Assembly: GCA_002382805.1 (NCBI GenBank) | Contig: DGAD01000039.1 | Span: 1-59,972, forward strand | Length of the DNA stretch: 59,972 nt | Source of the DNA: Clostridiales bacterium UBA4039 | GTDB taxonomy: Bacteria; Bacillota; Clostridia; Lachnospirales; Vallitaleaceae | Reading direction: 5' to 3' | Shown: piece after piece, positions 30,298 through 39,225 of the stretch | Layout of the letters: each line of letters begins with the position of its first letter | Position numbering within the stretch: position 1 is the stretch's first letter | Notes under the pieces: generated by a model | Told to the model about the DNA's origin: nothing | Database searches by the model: none | The model's input: only the letters and a program-made list of their open reading frames with translations | Translations under genes and position numbers: made by a program

Positions 30298-31131
30298 CTA
30301 TTTTAACCATTTACCTTCAAAAACAAATTCCGCCGGGCCTGTAAGAAACACATGATTGGTCTCTTGATCCCATTCGATGTCTAGATCCCCTCCAAGTAAA
30401 TGTATCGTTGCTTTTGTGTCGCATTTATCGTTAAGAACACATGCTACAAGTGTCGCACAAGCGCCTGTACCACATGCCAGCGTCTCTCCACTTCCCCGTT
30501 CCCATACCCGCATGTTGATCTCATGCCGATTGATGACCTGTGCAAACTCAATATTTGCCTTTTTGGGGAAAGAAGCGTCCACTTCTAATAGTTTACCATA
30601 CTTTTCTACATTAAATCCATCGGTTTGTTCAACAAATGTAACTGCATGGGGATTTCCCATAGATACACATGTCATCGCAAACTTTTTATCTGCTGCCATC
30701 AGCATCAAATCCACTACCGGTGAGCCTTCGCTTAAGACAGGGATATCTTGTGCCTTTAGTATAGGCTCTCCCATATTCACTCGTACCGTCTTTACACTTT
30801 GCTGTTCATGAAAGAGTTCTAGAATTTTTATTCCTGCCTGTGTTTCTACATATATCGTCTCTTGCCCAATCATTTTGTTATCATAGACATACTTGCCAAC
30901 ACATCGAATCGCATTGCCGCACATCTCAGCTTCTGACCCATCTGCGTTAAACATCCGCATCTTTACATCCGCTTTTTGCGATGGAAGAATCAATACTATC
31001 CCATCACTTCCGATTCCAAAGTGGCGATCACTCATTTGAATTGCCAGCTCTTTGGGATCTTCTATCGTTTCTTCAAACCCATTTATATAGATATAATCAT
31101 TACCACAGCCTTGCATTTTCGTAAAATTCAT
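30298..31131 (-). CDS. dapF: Diaminopimelate epimerase
   Basis: Cofactor-independent epimerase converting LL- to meso-diaminopimelate. It is 277 residues, the usual length, with the two catalytic cysteines in [16 protein letters not shown] and [13 protein letters not shown], and the N-terminal [16 protein letters not shown]. The ribosome binding site is ATGAGGTGAAAA. It is the first gene of the dap-gln cluster and has a good promoter about 60 nt upstream. Confidence 0.96.
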   Translation of the reverse strand: MNFTKMQGCGNDYIYINGFEETIEDPKELAIQMSDRHFGIGSDGIVLILPSQKADVKMRMFNADGSEAEMCGNAIRCVGKYVYDNKMIGQETIYVETQAGIKILELFHEQQSVKTVRVNMGEPILKAQDIPVLSEGSPVVDLMLMAADKKFAMTCVSMGNPHAVTFVEQTDGFNVEKYGKLLEVDASFPKKANIEFAQVINRHEINMRVWERGSGETLACGTGACATLVACVLNDKCDTKATIHLLGGDLDIEWDQETNHVFLTGPAEFVFEGKWLK

Positions 31132-31190
31132 TTTTCACCTCATAGGACTATTTAACCCAAATTAGTAGTACCATTTAATAACACTATTTA

Positions 31191-31219
31191 AGTATACATG
31201 AATATTTCTCAAAATGCAA
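31191..31219 (-). promoter_or_regulatory. Promoter of the dapF-dapL-glnA-ANTAR-glnN cluster
   Basis: Minus-strand TTGCAT and TATACT are 17 nt apart, with the -10 about 60 nt from the dapF start. The 220-nt stretch between dapF and the PBP gene otherwise holds only a TATAAT at 31320-31325 ahead of the PBP gene. Confidence 0.55.
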
Positions 31220-31351
31220 TATATGCCACAAAAAATAATTCCCCTTCAAAAACCTTCCTTACAAATATTAATTTTTGATTAAGGTTATTAAACTTCTTTC
31301 TTATTAGCCATATATTTGATATAATAGTGAAGATTAAAAGGAGGATTCATT

Positions 31352-34066
31352 ATGAATTTTGGAAAATATGCTCGAAATAAGAAAATAAAGCAGATTAATT
31401 CAAAGTCTAGCAAGATCAAGAATTTAGTCAGTTCAACTTTTTTCAAGCTTTTAGTATTTTTTATATTAGTTGCAGGTATTATTGCTTTTGCTGCAGGCCT
31501 TGGAACCTTTAAAGCTATTATTGACGCATCACCAAGTATTGATCATTTACTGGAAAAAATCCAACCCGAAGGATATACAACGATTATCTATGACCTTCAA
31601 GGCAACGAAGTCCAAAAACTTCATGGTGCTGATGCTAACCGAATCTATGTTGAATATGACCAAATCCCAAAATATTTGGGCGAGGCTTATATCGCTATTG
31701 AAGACGAACGCTTCATGCGTCATAATGGAGTTGACTTAGAAGGATTTATGCGTGCTATTTTTATTAACCTTAAGACACAAAGCTTTTCTGAAGGCGCCAG
31801 TACCATTACACAGCAGATTATCAAAAACAACGTTTTATCCACAGATGTAACAATTGAGCGTAAATTACAAGAAATGTATCTTGCCGTTCAACTTGAAAAA
31901 TATCTTTCAAAAGAAGATATTCTTGAACTTTATATGAACACTGTAGCTAGTGGTCGCGGAACCAACGGTGTTCAAACTGCTTCTCAACTGTATTTTAATA
32001 AGGATGTTTGGGATATCTCAATTGCCGAAGCTGCTGTACTTGCTTCAATTACAAACAATCCGTCAAAGTATGATCCTGTGTCCAAACCTGAGAACAACCG
32101 GGACCGTGCAGAACGTATTCTAGATAAGCTCTTAGAGCAAGGCTATATTAGCGAAGCCCAATATAACGAAGCATATAATACGGATGTATATAGTCAAATT
32201 CAAATCAATTCACAAATGCGTGCCGAAAAATCGTCGAGTTATTCATATTTTGTTGACGAGACGATTGAACGTCTTGTTGATGATTTAACCATCCAAAAAG
32301 GATATTCTGAATCACAGGCATATAATCTAATCTATCGCGGTGGTCTTAGTATCTACATTACACAAGACTCCAAGATTCAAGAAGGTATGGATAGTGTCTT
32401 TAATAATGAAGAAAACTATCCACCAGAGTATGAAGACTATGCTATGAAGCTGTTATATAGTTTATCGGTTTTAAAGGATGAAGAAAATCCGGAACATTTT
32501 TACCACGAAGAACAATTTGCAAATCGTGAAGATGCTGAAGCCTATATCCAAACTGTTTGGGATGAATACGGGTTGACACAATCCGATTTTGATAACGGCC
32601 TTGCGAAGGAAAACCCATTATTTATTCCTCAACCTCAGGCAGCAATGGTACTGCTTGACTTCCACAACGGGCATGTTAAAGCGTTAGCTGGTGGTCGAGG
32701 AATAAAAATAGGAAACCAAACCTTTAACCGTGCTACACAAGCAAAGCGTCAACCTGGTTCAACATTCAAACCACTTGCCGCCTACCTTCCAGCTTTAGAT
32801 GCTAGAGATTATACATTGGCAACCGTTTTAGATGACGCTCCATTTAATGTCTCTATGCCAAACGGTTCAACGTATAGCCCTGGTAACTGGTATCGCGGGT
32901 ATCGTGGTCTATCGACCATTCGTCAAGGAATCGTCGATTCAATGAATATATTGGCTGTTGAGACCACCTTTAATGTAGGCGTTGATTTAGCGTTCGATTA
33001 TTTAATGGACCTTGGCTTTACTACACTCCATGAATCGTTAACACGAAATGGTCAATCTTTTACAGATAAAACCCTTGCACTTCCTCTTGGTGGATTAACT
33101 GATGGAGTAACAACCCTTGAACTGACTGCTGCATATGGTGCCATCGCTAATGAAGGTGTCTATGTCGAACCTATTTTCTATACACGGGTATTGGACCATG
33201 ATGGTAATATTCTTATTGATAAAGAAGCGATTACACGTACCGTCATGAAAGATACGACAGCATTTTTACTAACCGATGCTATGGTAGATGTTATTGAATA
33301 CGGAACCGGTACAGCCTCTAGACTTAGAAATACTAAAATACCTGCTGCTGGTAAGACAGGTACAACATCTGCCACCAAAGACCTATGGTTTGCAGGCTAC
33401 ACCCCCTACTATGCTGGTTCACTTTGGATGGGATATGACGATCCACAACAAATGGCTTATATACGAAGTTATCACAAGCGAATGTGGCGTGATGTCATGG
33501 AAATCGCTCACGAAGAGCTTCCATATAAAGACTTCAATAAGCCTGCAAGCATTACTTCTGCACTTATCTGTACCGAGTCCGGCAAATTAGCTGTTCAAGG
33601 ACTATGCACAGACGATCCTCGAGGAAGCACTGCACGCTATGAGTATTTTGCTCCAGGAACAGTGCCAACAGAGACTTGCGATGTACATCAAGAGGTATTT
33701 ATTGATACATCCACTGGTTTGTTCGCTACTGAATATTGTCCCGAAGAATTGGTAGAGCGACGCATCATGATTCAACGTGTCAACCCATTAAATGTTGAAG
33801 AATTGTCACCATCAGTATTAAATTCAATCGCAGACTACAAATACGAGATTCCACACTCAATGATTGGAGAATATTGTAATCTTCACGGTCCTCATACAGT
33901 TCCGGAAAATGTGCCTGAAGAGACCCCAAATAATGGAGATGTATTTGACCCGAACAATCCACTCTCCCCATTTAACCCCCAGTTCCCAGAAAACTCCAAT
34001 AATGGGAACAATACAAACAACGGCAATGGGAACGGAAATTCAAGTAACAACGGGAATAACAACTAA
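31352..34066 (+). CDS. Class A penicillin-binding protein (bifunctional transglycosylase/transpeptidase)
   Basis: 904-residue inner-membrane peptidoglycan synthase. One N-terminal membrane helix (about 29-52) precedes a GT51 domain with EDERFMRHNGVDLEGFMRA and EGASTITQQIIKN (about 117-155), then a transpeptidase domain with SxxK in RQPGSTFKPLAA (about Ser468), SMN in DSMNILAVE and KTGTTSATKDLWFAGYTP (about 667). A short serine/threonine-poor cysteine-bearing extension follows and the last 50 or so residues are Asn/Gly-rich low-complexity sequence. The start is preceded by AAAAGGAGGATTCATT. A TATAAT at 31320 is a plausible -10. It is monocistronic and ends at a strong terminator. Confidence 0.96.
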   Translation: MNFGKYARNKKIKQINSKSSKIKNLVSSTFFKLLVFFILVAGIIAFAAGLGTFKAIIDASPSIDHLLEKIQPEGYTTIIYDLQGNEVQKLHGADANRIYVEYDQIPKYLGEAYIAIEDERFMRHNGVDLEGFMRAIFINLKTQSFSEGASTITQQIIKNNVLSTDVTIERKLQEMYLAVQLEKYLSKEDILELYMNTVASGRGTNGVQTASQLYFNKDVWDISIAEAAVLASITNNPSKYDPVSKPENNRDRAERILDKLLEQGYISEAQYNEAYNTDVYSQIQINSQMRAEKSSSYSYFVDETIERLVDDLTIQKGYSESQAYNLIYRGGLSIYITQDSKIQEGMDSVFNNEENYPPEYEDYAMKLLYSLSVLKDEENPEHFYHEEQFANREDAEAYIQTVWDEYGLTQSDFDNGLAKENPLFIPQPQAAMVLLDFHNGHVKALAGGRGIKIGNQTFNRATQAKRQPGSTFKPLAAYLPALDARDYTLATVLDDAPFNVSMPNGSTYSPGNWYRGYRGLSTIRQGIVDSMNILAVETTFNVGVDLAFDYLMDLGFTTLHESLTRNGQSFTDKTLALPLGGLTDGVTTLELTAAYGAIANEGVYVEPIFYTRVLDHDGNILIDKEAITRTVMKDTTAFLLTDAMVDVIEYGTGTASRLRNTKIPAAGKTGTTSATKDLWFAGYTPYYAGSLWMGYDDPQQMAYIRSYHKRMWRDVMEIAHEELPYKDFNKPASITSALICTESGKLAVQGLCTDDPRGSTARYEYFAPGTVPTETCDVHQEVFIDTSTGLFATEYCPEELVERRIMIQRVNPLNVEELSPSVLNSIADYKYEIPHSMIGEYCNLHGPHTVPENVPEETPNNGDVFDPNNPLSPFNPQFPENSNNGNNTNNGNGNGNSSNNGNNN

Positions 34067-34095
34067 GCACTGATTGAAATTCAAGCTGATATGTT

Positions 34096-34132
34096 CAAAG
34101 AAAAGCTGACATATCAGCTTTTCTTTGTTTTA
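34096..34132 (+). terminator. Terminator of the PBP gene
   Basis: A 14-bp perfect stem (CAAAGAAAAGCTGA / TCAGCTTTTCTTTG) with a CATA loop and T-rich tail. Confidence 0.85.
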
Positions 34133-34162
34133 TACTATGACCAACTAATCTGCAGTCTATTA

Positions 34163-34191
34163 TTGTAATCTGTAGTCTTTTATATTATAAT
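34163..34191 (+). promoter_or_regulatory. argS promoter
   Basis: TTGTAA and TATAAT are separated by 17 nt, with the start codon 35 nt downstream of the -10. No T-box leader is present; the leader is too short for one. Confidence 0.6.
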
Positions 34192-34226
34192 AAACAGAAT
34201 GTATTGAAGAAAAAGGAGTCGATTAA

Positions 34227-36008
34227 ATGTTAACCTCAAAATTAACCGAACTATTATCTCGTGCTTTTGAAGAAGCCGGGTACAAAGCTTCCTACGGAGA
34301 TGTTGTTGTCTCTGCCCGCCCTGACTTATGTCAATTCCAATGCAATGGTGCTATGCCCGCTGCAAAAGAATACAAAAAAGCACCTTTTATGATTAGTGAC
34401 AATGTTATTGAAACCCTAAAAACTTACCCTGAATATGGAACAATTATTAAAGAGGCGGTTACCGTTAAGCCCGGATTCATTAACATCACACTCACGAATG
34501 ATTATATTGCACAAAACACCAAAGCAATTATGAATAGCGAGCGTTTCGGAATATCCCTTGTTCAACATCCTGAAAGAGTTGTTATTGACTATGGCGGACC
34601 TAATATTGCTAAGCCGCTACACGTCGGTCATTTACGTACAGCTATTATTGGTGAATCCTTAAAGCGCCTACTCAAATATCTGGGTCACAATGTGATCGGT
34701 GATATCCATCTTGGCGACTGGGGCCTTCAAATGGGTATGATCATCTCAGAAATCGAACGTACACAACCTGATCTACCTTATTTTAATCCAGAACACACTG
34801 GTGATTACCCTAGCGATGCTCCTTTCTCACTAGAGGATCTTGAAGAAATCTATCCACGTGTCAGCGCTCTTTGTAAAGAAAATGAAGCTATGTATAACCA
34901 AGCCAAAGAAGCAACCTATAAGCTACAAAAAGGTAATCCTGGTTACATTGCTCTTTGGAAGCATATTGTCAATATATCTATAGCGGATATTAAAAAGAAT
35001 TATGCACGCCTAAATGTTGATTTTGACCTTTGGTATGGAGAAAGTAATAGCCAAGAATATATTGATGATGCTATCGCTATCCTTAAAGAGAAAAATGTCT
35101 TACGTGAAAGCGACGGCGCAATTGTTGTTGACGTCACCCGCCCGGAAGATAAAAAAGATGTTCCCCCGATTATTTTGTTCAAATCTGATGGATCCGTAAT
35201 TTATGGTACAACTGATCTAGCTACTATTTATCAGCGCGTCAAAGATTTTGATCCAACACAAATTTTATATGTTGTAGATTCAAGACAAGCAACCCATTTT
35301 ACTCAAGTGTTTAGATGTGCAAGTGATAATGGAATCGTATCTCCTGATGTCTCTCTTGAACATATTGGCTTTGGAACAATGAACGGAAAAGATGGTAAGC
35401 CATTCAAAACAAGAGCTGGCGGAGTCCTTCGTCTTTCTGACTTGATTGAAATGGTTGAGAATAATGCAAAAGAAAAAATCATTAAAAATATTGAAGATAA
35501 AGGTATAGATACTTCAGCCGATGATATTGATAGCATCTCACACATTGTCGGTTTAGCCACATTAAAATATGCGGATTTATCCAATTATCGTATGAAAGAC
35601 TATGTCTTTGACCTTGACAAGTTCTCTTCATTTGAAGGAAAAACCGGGCCCTATATTCTTTATTCTACTGTCCGCATCAAAAATATTATCCGTAAGCTCG
35701 AAGCATCTAACTTTGAAAAAGGCGATTTAATGGCTCCTGCAAGCGATATTGAGCGTAGCTTGATGTTAAAGCTTGATCAACTTGAAAGTGTCCTTAATCT
35801 CGCTGCAAGAGACCGTTCTCCAAATGTTATTGCAGAGTACGTCTATGAATTGGCAACGATGGTTAGTAGTTTTTATCATCAACACCATATCATTAACGAG
35901 ACCAATGTAGAACAGAAAAAATCTTGGTTTTCTCTGTTAACATTAACTCTTGATGTTCAGACAACATGCCTTGACTTACTCGGTATCATCGTTCCGGAAA
36001 AAATGTAA
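34227..36008 (+). CDS. argS: Arginyl-tRNA synthetase
   Basis: Class I aminoacyl-tRNA synthetase charging tRNA-Arg. 593 residues: N-terminal Add-1 domain (to about 110), Rossmann catalytic core with the HIGH-type motif in PNIAKPLHVGHLRTAIIGES and the WGLQMGMI segment, a KMSKS-equivalent in MNGKDGKPFKTRAGG, and the C-terminal DALR anticodon-binding domain with LARDRSPNVIAEYVYELA. The KMSKS motif is degenerate, as is common in ArgRS. The start follows AAAAAGGAGTCGATTAA. It stands alone between its promoter and a strong bidirectional terminator. Confidence 0.97.
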   Translation: MLTSKLTELLSRAFEEAGYKASYGDVVVSARPDLCQFQCNGAMPAAKEYKKAPFMISDNVIETLKTYPEYGTIIKEAVTVKPGFINITLTNDYIAQNTKAIMNSERFGISLVQHPERVVIDYGGPNIAKPLHVGHLRTAIIGESLKRLLKYLGHNVIGDIHLGDWGLQMGMIISEIERTQPDLPYFNPEHTGDYPSDAPFSLEDLEEIYPRVSALCKENEAMYNQAKEATYKLQKGNPGYIALWKHIVNISIADIKKNYARLNVDFDLWYGESNSQEYIDDAIAILKEKNVLRESDGAIVVDVTRPEDKKDVPPIILFKSDGSVIYGTTDLATIYQRVKDFDPTQILYVVDSRQATHFTQVFRCASDNGIVSPDVSLEHIGFGTMNGKDGKPFKTRAGGVLRLSDLIEMVENNAKEKIIKNIEDKGIDTSADDIDSISHIVGLATLKYADLSNYRMKDYVFDLDKFSSFEGKTGPYILYSTVRIKNIIRKLEASNFEKGDLMAPASDIERSLMLKLDQLESVLNLAARDRSPNVIAEYVYELATMVSSFYHQHHIINETNVEQKKSWFSLLTLTLDVQTTCLDLLGIIVPEKM

Positions 36009-36013
36009 ATTAT

Positions 36014-36050
36014 AAAAATAGCCAGTGCATTAATGCACTGGCTATTTTTT
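36014..36050. terminator. Bidirectional terminator between argS and the feo operon
   Basis: A 16-bp perfect inverted repeat (AAAAATAGCCAGTGCA / TGCACTGGCTATTTTT) with a TTAA centre and T-runs on both strands serves the convergent argS and feo transcripts. Confidence 0.9.
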
Positions 36051-36071
36051 TGGGTTTAGGCAAAACAATTT

Positions 36072-36230
36072 TTATTCATGATTGCAACTGCAGCCACCAC
36101 CTGGAACATTTTTTGTTCCACTGTGAGGGCATCCGATGCACTTAACACCTTTTTTCTTTTCCGAAATAATCTTTGCAATGGCACCACTTATACTTGCCAC
36201 AATAATTAAAACAACAATTATATCTCCCAT
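36072..36230 (-). CDS. FeoB-associated Cys-rich membrane protein
   Basis: Small 52-residue protein: one N-terminal membrane helix (DIIVVLIIVASISGAIAKII), a basic stretch SEKKKGVK, then a cysteine-rich tail with CIGCPHSG and GGGCSCNHE. This is the organisation of the FeoB-associated Cys-rich family found downstream of feoB in Clostridia, probably assisting ferrous iron delivery or FeoB function. It starts 19 nt after the feoB stop with a GGAGTGAT ribosome binding site; two adjacent ATG codons (36233 and 36230) are possible starts. It is the last gene of the dtxR-feoA-feoB cluster. Confidence 0.85.
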   Translation of the reverse strand: MGDIIVVLIIVASISGAIAKIISEKKKGVKCIGCPHSGTKNVPGGGCSCNHE

Positions 36231-36249
36231 CATATCACTCCTTTTGCTA

Positions 36250-38262
36250 TTATCTGGAAGCTAATACTACTTTCGCATTTGCTTTTTGGTCGCCTTTTTT
36301 CATTAGGACTATAACGATACCAATCATTATTGCAACAGCAATAACTCCTGGTAGGAAATATTCACCTACTGCTCCCGTTGTAATCAATGTACCGATATGG
36401 TAGAAGAAAAAGGCCACAACATATCCCATACCAAACTGGAAGCCGATACCACCCCATAACCACTTTTTATTTTCCATCTCTGAATTCATAGAACCAATGG
36501 CTGCAAAACATGGTGGCGTAAATAGATTAAACACTAAATATGAAAGCGCTGCTACAGAAGTGATTCCCATAACGCCGGCAACTCCACTTGCCGCCCCTGC
36601 TTCATTTACAATTGCAAACTCTTCTGCATCAATAAAGTTTGAGATTCCATAGACAACTGCCAATGTACCTACTATGTTTTCTTTTGCGATAAAACCTGTA
36701 ATTGCAGCTGCCGCTAATTGCCACACCCCAAAACCAAGAGGTAATAACAATATCGCAAACGGAGTGGAAATACTTGCTAAGATACTTGTATTTTCTGCTC
36801 CTTCTGCCACAAGCTTAAAGCTCCAATCAAAGGACTGCATAATTTGTACAGCCGCATTACAAATCAAAATAATTGTCGCTGCTTTTACAATAAACGCCTT
36901 TGCCCGTGAAAACATTGAAATCGTTGCTCTTTTAATGCTTGGCATTCTATACTCTGGAAGTTCCATAATGAAAAATGATCGCGCTCCTTTTTCTCCAGTA
37001 ATACGAACCACAATGAGCGCGCCGATAATAATAATTATAATAGCTAGGAAATACATTCCTGCACCAACGATTGCCGATCCATTAAAAAACACTCCTGCAA
37101 ACAAGGCAATAACCGGAAGTTTTGCTCCACAAGGCATAAAAGGTGTTAACATAGCCGTCGTTCTACGTTGGCGATCGTTACGAATGGTTCTTGTAGCCAT
37201 AACACCAGGGATTGCACAACCTGTACCAATAATCATTGGGATAATCGATTTTCCTGAGAGACCCACTTTTTTGAAAAAACGGTCCATGATTACTGCAACC
37301 CTTGCCATATATCCACAATCTTCCAATAACGCAAGCAAGAAGAATAAAACCATAATCAGTGGTAAGAAACCAACAACAGCTGCAACACCACCAATAATAC
37401 CATCAACCAATAATGCCGATAAAAACGGACTAACACTTTCACCTAAAGCATCTGCAACAAAACCTTGAAAACCTTCAAGCCATCCAACAAATACATCCGC
37501 AATCCAAGGACCTACCCATGATTGGGAAATAGCAAATACACACCACATTATAAGTGCAAATACAGGAATTCCCAGCCACTTATGCGCTAAAATTCTATCT
37601 GCCGCATCCTGTTTTGTTTGTTGATTGGAAGCAAGCACTCTTTTTTCAACGGCTTTAACAATCGTTTTTACAAAATCATAACGTTTTTTATCCGATGCAA
37701 GCACCGCTTCTTTATTCGACATGTTAACATTATCTGCATTAAACGGTCGCGACTGACCTTTGCCTGCCACTTCAATCACTTTACTCAATAAATCTTTCAA
37801 TCCGTTGTTTGTTGAAGCTGTCGATACGGTTTCAACTACCGGACACCTTAATTTTTTTGCCAACGCGTTAATATCGATATCAGTGTTTTTCTTTCTGTTT
37901 AAGTCACTTTTGTTCAAGGCTACGACAACAGGAATATCTAATTCCAACAGCTGTGTTGTGAAAAATAAGCTTCGACTAAGATTCGTAGCATCCACAATGT
38001 TAATAATAACATCAGGCTTTTCATTCTTAATAAAATCACTGGTGATATTTTCCTCAGAAGTAAAGGGTGACATCGAGTACGCACCTGGCAAGTCAACTGC
38101 TATAATCTCATTATTTGACTTATATAGGCTACTCTTAATCGCTCCTTCCTTTTTTTCAATTGTTACACCTGCCCAGTTACCGACTTTTTCGATCTTACCG
38201 GTAATGGCATTAAATAGAGTGGTTTTTCCACTATTCGGGTTACCTGTTAATGCAATTCTCAT
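36250..38262 (-). CDS. feoB: Ferrous iron transport protein B
   Basis: Inner-membrane Fe(II) transporter with an N-terminal GTPase domain. 670 residues: G1 GNPNSGKTT (residues 7-15), G3 DLPGAYSM, G4 NKSD, followed by a helical GDI-like spacer and a membrane domain with the two Gate-motif halves (IPMIIGTGCAIPGVMATRTI and the later LFTPPCFAAIGSMNSE). An ATG at 38274 belongs to ATGGAGGATATT, in which GGAGG is the ribosome binding site, so the start is the ATG at 38262. feoA and a DtxR regulator lie upstream, the Cys-rich peptide downstream; an iron-box-like palindrome precedes it. Confidence 0.96.
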   Translation of the reverse strand: MRIALTGNPNSGKTTLFNAITGKIEKVGNWAGVTIEKKEGAIKSSLYKSNNEIIAVDLPGAYSMSPFTSEENITSDFIKNEKPDVIINIVDATNLSRSLFFTTQLLELDIPVVVALNKSDLNRKKNTDIDINALAKKLRCPVVETVSTASTNNGLKDLLSKVIEVAGKGQSRPFNADNVNMSNKEAVLASDKKRYDFVKTIVKAVEKRVLASNQQTKQDAADRILAHKWLGIPVFALIMWCVFAISQSWVGPWIADVFVGWLEGFQGFVADALGESVSPFLSALLVDGIIGGVAAVVGFLPLIMVLFFLLALLEDCGYMARVAVIMDRFFKKVGLSGKSIIPMIIGTGCAIPGVMATRTIRNDRQRRTTAMLTPFMPCGAKLPVIALFAGVFFNGSAIVGAGMYFLAIIIIIIGALIVVRITGEKGARSFFIMELPEYRMPSIKRATISMFSRAKAFIVKAATIILICNAAVQIMQSFDWSFKLVAEGAENTSILASISTPFAILLLPLGFGVWQLAAAAITGFIAKENIVGTLAVVYGISNFIDAEEFAIVNEAGAASGVAGVMGITSVAALSYLVFNLFTPPCFAAIGSMNSEMENKKWLWGGIGFQFGMGYVVAFFFYHIGTLITTGAVGEYFLPGVIAVAIMIGIVIVLMKKGDQKANAKVVLASR

Positions 38263-38292
38263 AATATCCTCCATATATAAATCTTATAGTAC

Positions 38293-38314
38293 AAAGTTAG
38301 CCTAAGTTAACTTT
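38293..38314. promoter_or_regulatory. Candidate DtxR/IdeR-type iron box upstream of feoB
   Basis: The 22-nt imperfect palindrome AAAGTTAGCCTAAGTTAACTTT contains GTTAGCCTAA, the core of the known DtxR/IdeR consensus. It overlaps a possible minus-strand promoter (TTAACT, 16 nt, TATAAG), which would allow separate iron control of feoB. A small U-tailed hairpin (AGCTAT-TTTC-ATAGCT, minus strand, near 38345-38325) lies between feoA and this site. Confidence 0.5.
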
Positions 38315-38368
38315 AAGGCCAAAGTAAAAAGCTATGAAAATAGCTTAAGTTACTTCATTTGTTTATAT

Positions 38369-38647
38369 TTAAACACGAATAGCTGATGCTAATTCGGTAT
38401 CAATACTATATCTTGCATCTTTTAGTGAAATAACAATATTATCTGCTAATCGAGAAATCACTGTAATTTTTTCACCTTCATAGCACCCGAGTGTAAACAA
38501 AAAGTCTTTCATTTCTACGTCAGCAGTGTCAATCATTTTAATCGTATTTTCTACATCTACTTGCGCATCTGCAACACTTTTTACGCTACTATCAGGTTCA
38601 ACCTTGCTATAATTTAATACTTTGTTATTTCTGACTACACTATCCAT
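38369..38647 (-). CDS. feoA: Ferrous iron transport protein A (FeoA domain)
   Basis: 92-residue SH3-like protein of the FeoA family, a small cytosolic partner thought to bind FeoB and influence its GTPase or gating. The C-terminal part shows the FeoA pattern: MKDFLFTLGCYEGEKITVISRLADNIVISLKDARYSIDTELA. The first 35 residues are an N-terminal extension not usually seen in stand-alone FeoA. It lies 19 nt downstream of the DtxR gene, with a Shine-Dalgarno TCTGGAGGTTATGTAA, and about 100 nt before feoB. Confidence 0.88.
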   Translation of the reverse strand: MDSVVRNNKVLNYSKVEPDSSVKSVADAQVDVENTIKMIDTADVEMKDFLFTLGCYEGEKITVISRLADNIVISLKDARYSIDTELASAIRV

Positions 38648-38666
38648 TTACATAACCTCCAGAAAA

Positions 38667-39053
38667 TCACTTGTTAAGCTCAATATTATGATCACTCAAA
38701 TATTTACTAATAGCTTCTGTCATCGTCTTATCAATCACATGTTCTATCTTACACGCATTATCTGTTGCTGATTTTGTTGAAAGATTTAATGAATGTTCAA
38801 GAAATGCTGTAATCATTCGATGCCGTTTATAAATCTTACCAGAAAGCTCTTTTCCTTTTTTCGTTAACGTAATGGAACCATATGCCTCTTTATGAATCAA
38901 CCCTTTTTCTTTTAGATATCCCATAGCCTTTGTTACACTTGGTTTACTAACACCTAAGCGATTAGCAATATCCACACTATGCGCATGTCCATGATGGTTC
39001 TCAAGAACTAATACGGTTTCTAAATACATTTCCATTGATTCTGAATTGGTCAT
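38667..39053 (-). CDS. DtxR-family iron-dependent transcriptional repressor
   Basis: 128-residue metalloregulator: N-terminal winged helix (DIANRLGVSKPSVTKAMGYL, wing GLIHKEAYGSITLT) and dimerisation/metal-binding domain (KRHRMITAFLEHSL, then NACKIEHVIDKTM). The motif C-K-x-E-H carries Cys at the position where DtxR/IdeR have it and MntR has Glu, favouring iron over manganese. It lacks the C-terminal SH3-like domain of full-length DtxR, but the next gene is FeoA, itself that fold. First gene of the feo operon, so it probably represses its own operon when iron is replete. Confidence 0.9.
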   Translation of the reverse strand: MTNSESMEMYLETVLVLENHHGHAHSVDIANRLGVSKPSVTKAMGYLKEKGLIHKEAYGSITLTKKGKELSGKIYKRHRMITAFLEHSLNLSTKSATDNACKIEHVIDKTMTEAISKYLSDHNIELNK

Positions 39054-39065
39054 AACGTCCCTTTC

Positions 39066-39120
39066 TGATAAGGATTATCATTTTCATGATTATTATATCG
39101 CTATGAAGATTTTTTGTCAA
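39066..39120 (-). promoter_or_regulatory. feo operon promoter with iron-box-like palindrome
   Basis: A consensus minus-strand promoter (TTGACA 39115-39120, TATAAT 39092-39097, 17-nt spacer) is followed in the early transcribed region by TGATAAGGATTATCA (39066-39080), a 7-1-7 inverted repeat with one mismatch that resembles a Fur/PerR box as much as a DtxR box. Confidence 0.7.
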
Positions 39121-39167
39121 GGATTTATCGAAAGTTCTTCACCATATAAATCAGGCTTTTTTAGTAC

Positions 39168-39212
39168 AAAATAAAACAGGTGCAATACGTCGCCGGGTAT
39201 TGCACCTGTTTT
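39168..39212 (-). terminator. Terminator of gnd
   Basis: A 16-bp perfect stem (AAAACAGGTGCAATAC / GTATTGCACCTGTTTT) with an 8-nt loop lies 14 nt downstream of the gnd stop on the minus strand, followed by a T-rich tail. Confidence 0.85.
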
Positions 39213-39225
39213 GTTCATTTGCTTT

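Noticed and set aside
30377..30811. 144-residue plus-strand open frame opposite dapF
   Set aside because: Antisense to catalytic motifs of DapF; no ribosome binding site or family similarity.
33900..34066. Asn/Gly-rich tail of the PBP as evidence of frameshift
   Set aside because: Low-complexity tails are common in class A PBPs, the frame is continuous with the transpeptidase domain and ends just before a strong terminator.
36674..37468. 264-residue open frame on the plus strand opposite feoB
   Set aside because: It is antisense to the membrane domain of FeoB, has no family features, and its composition mirrors codon structure of feoB.
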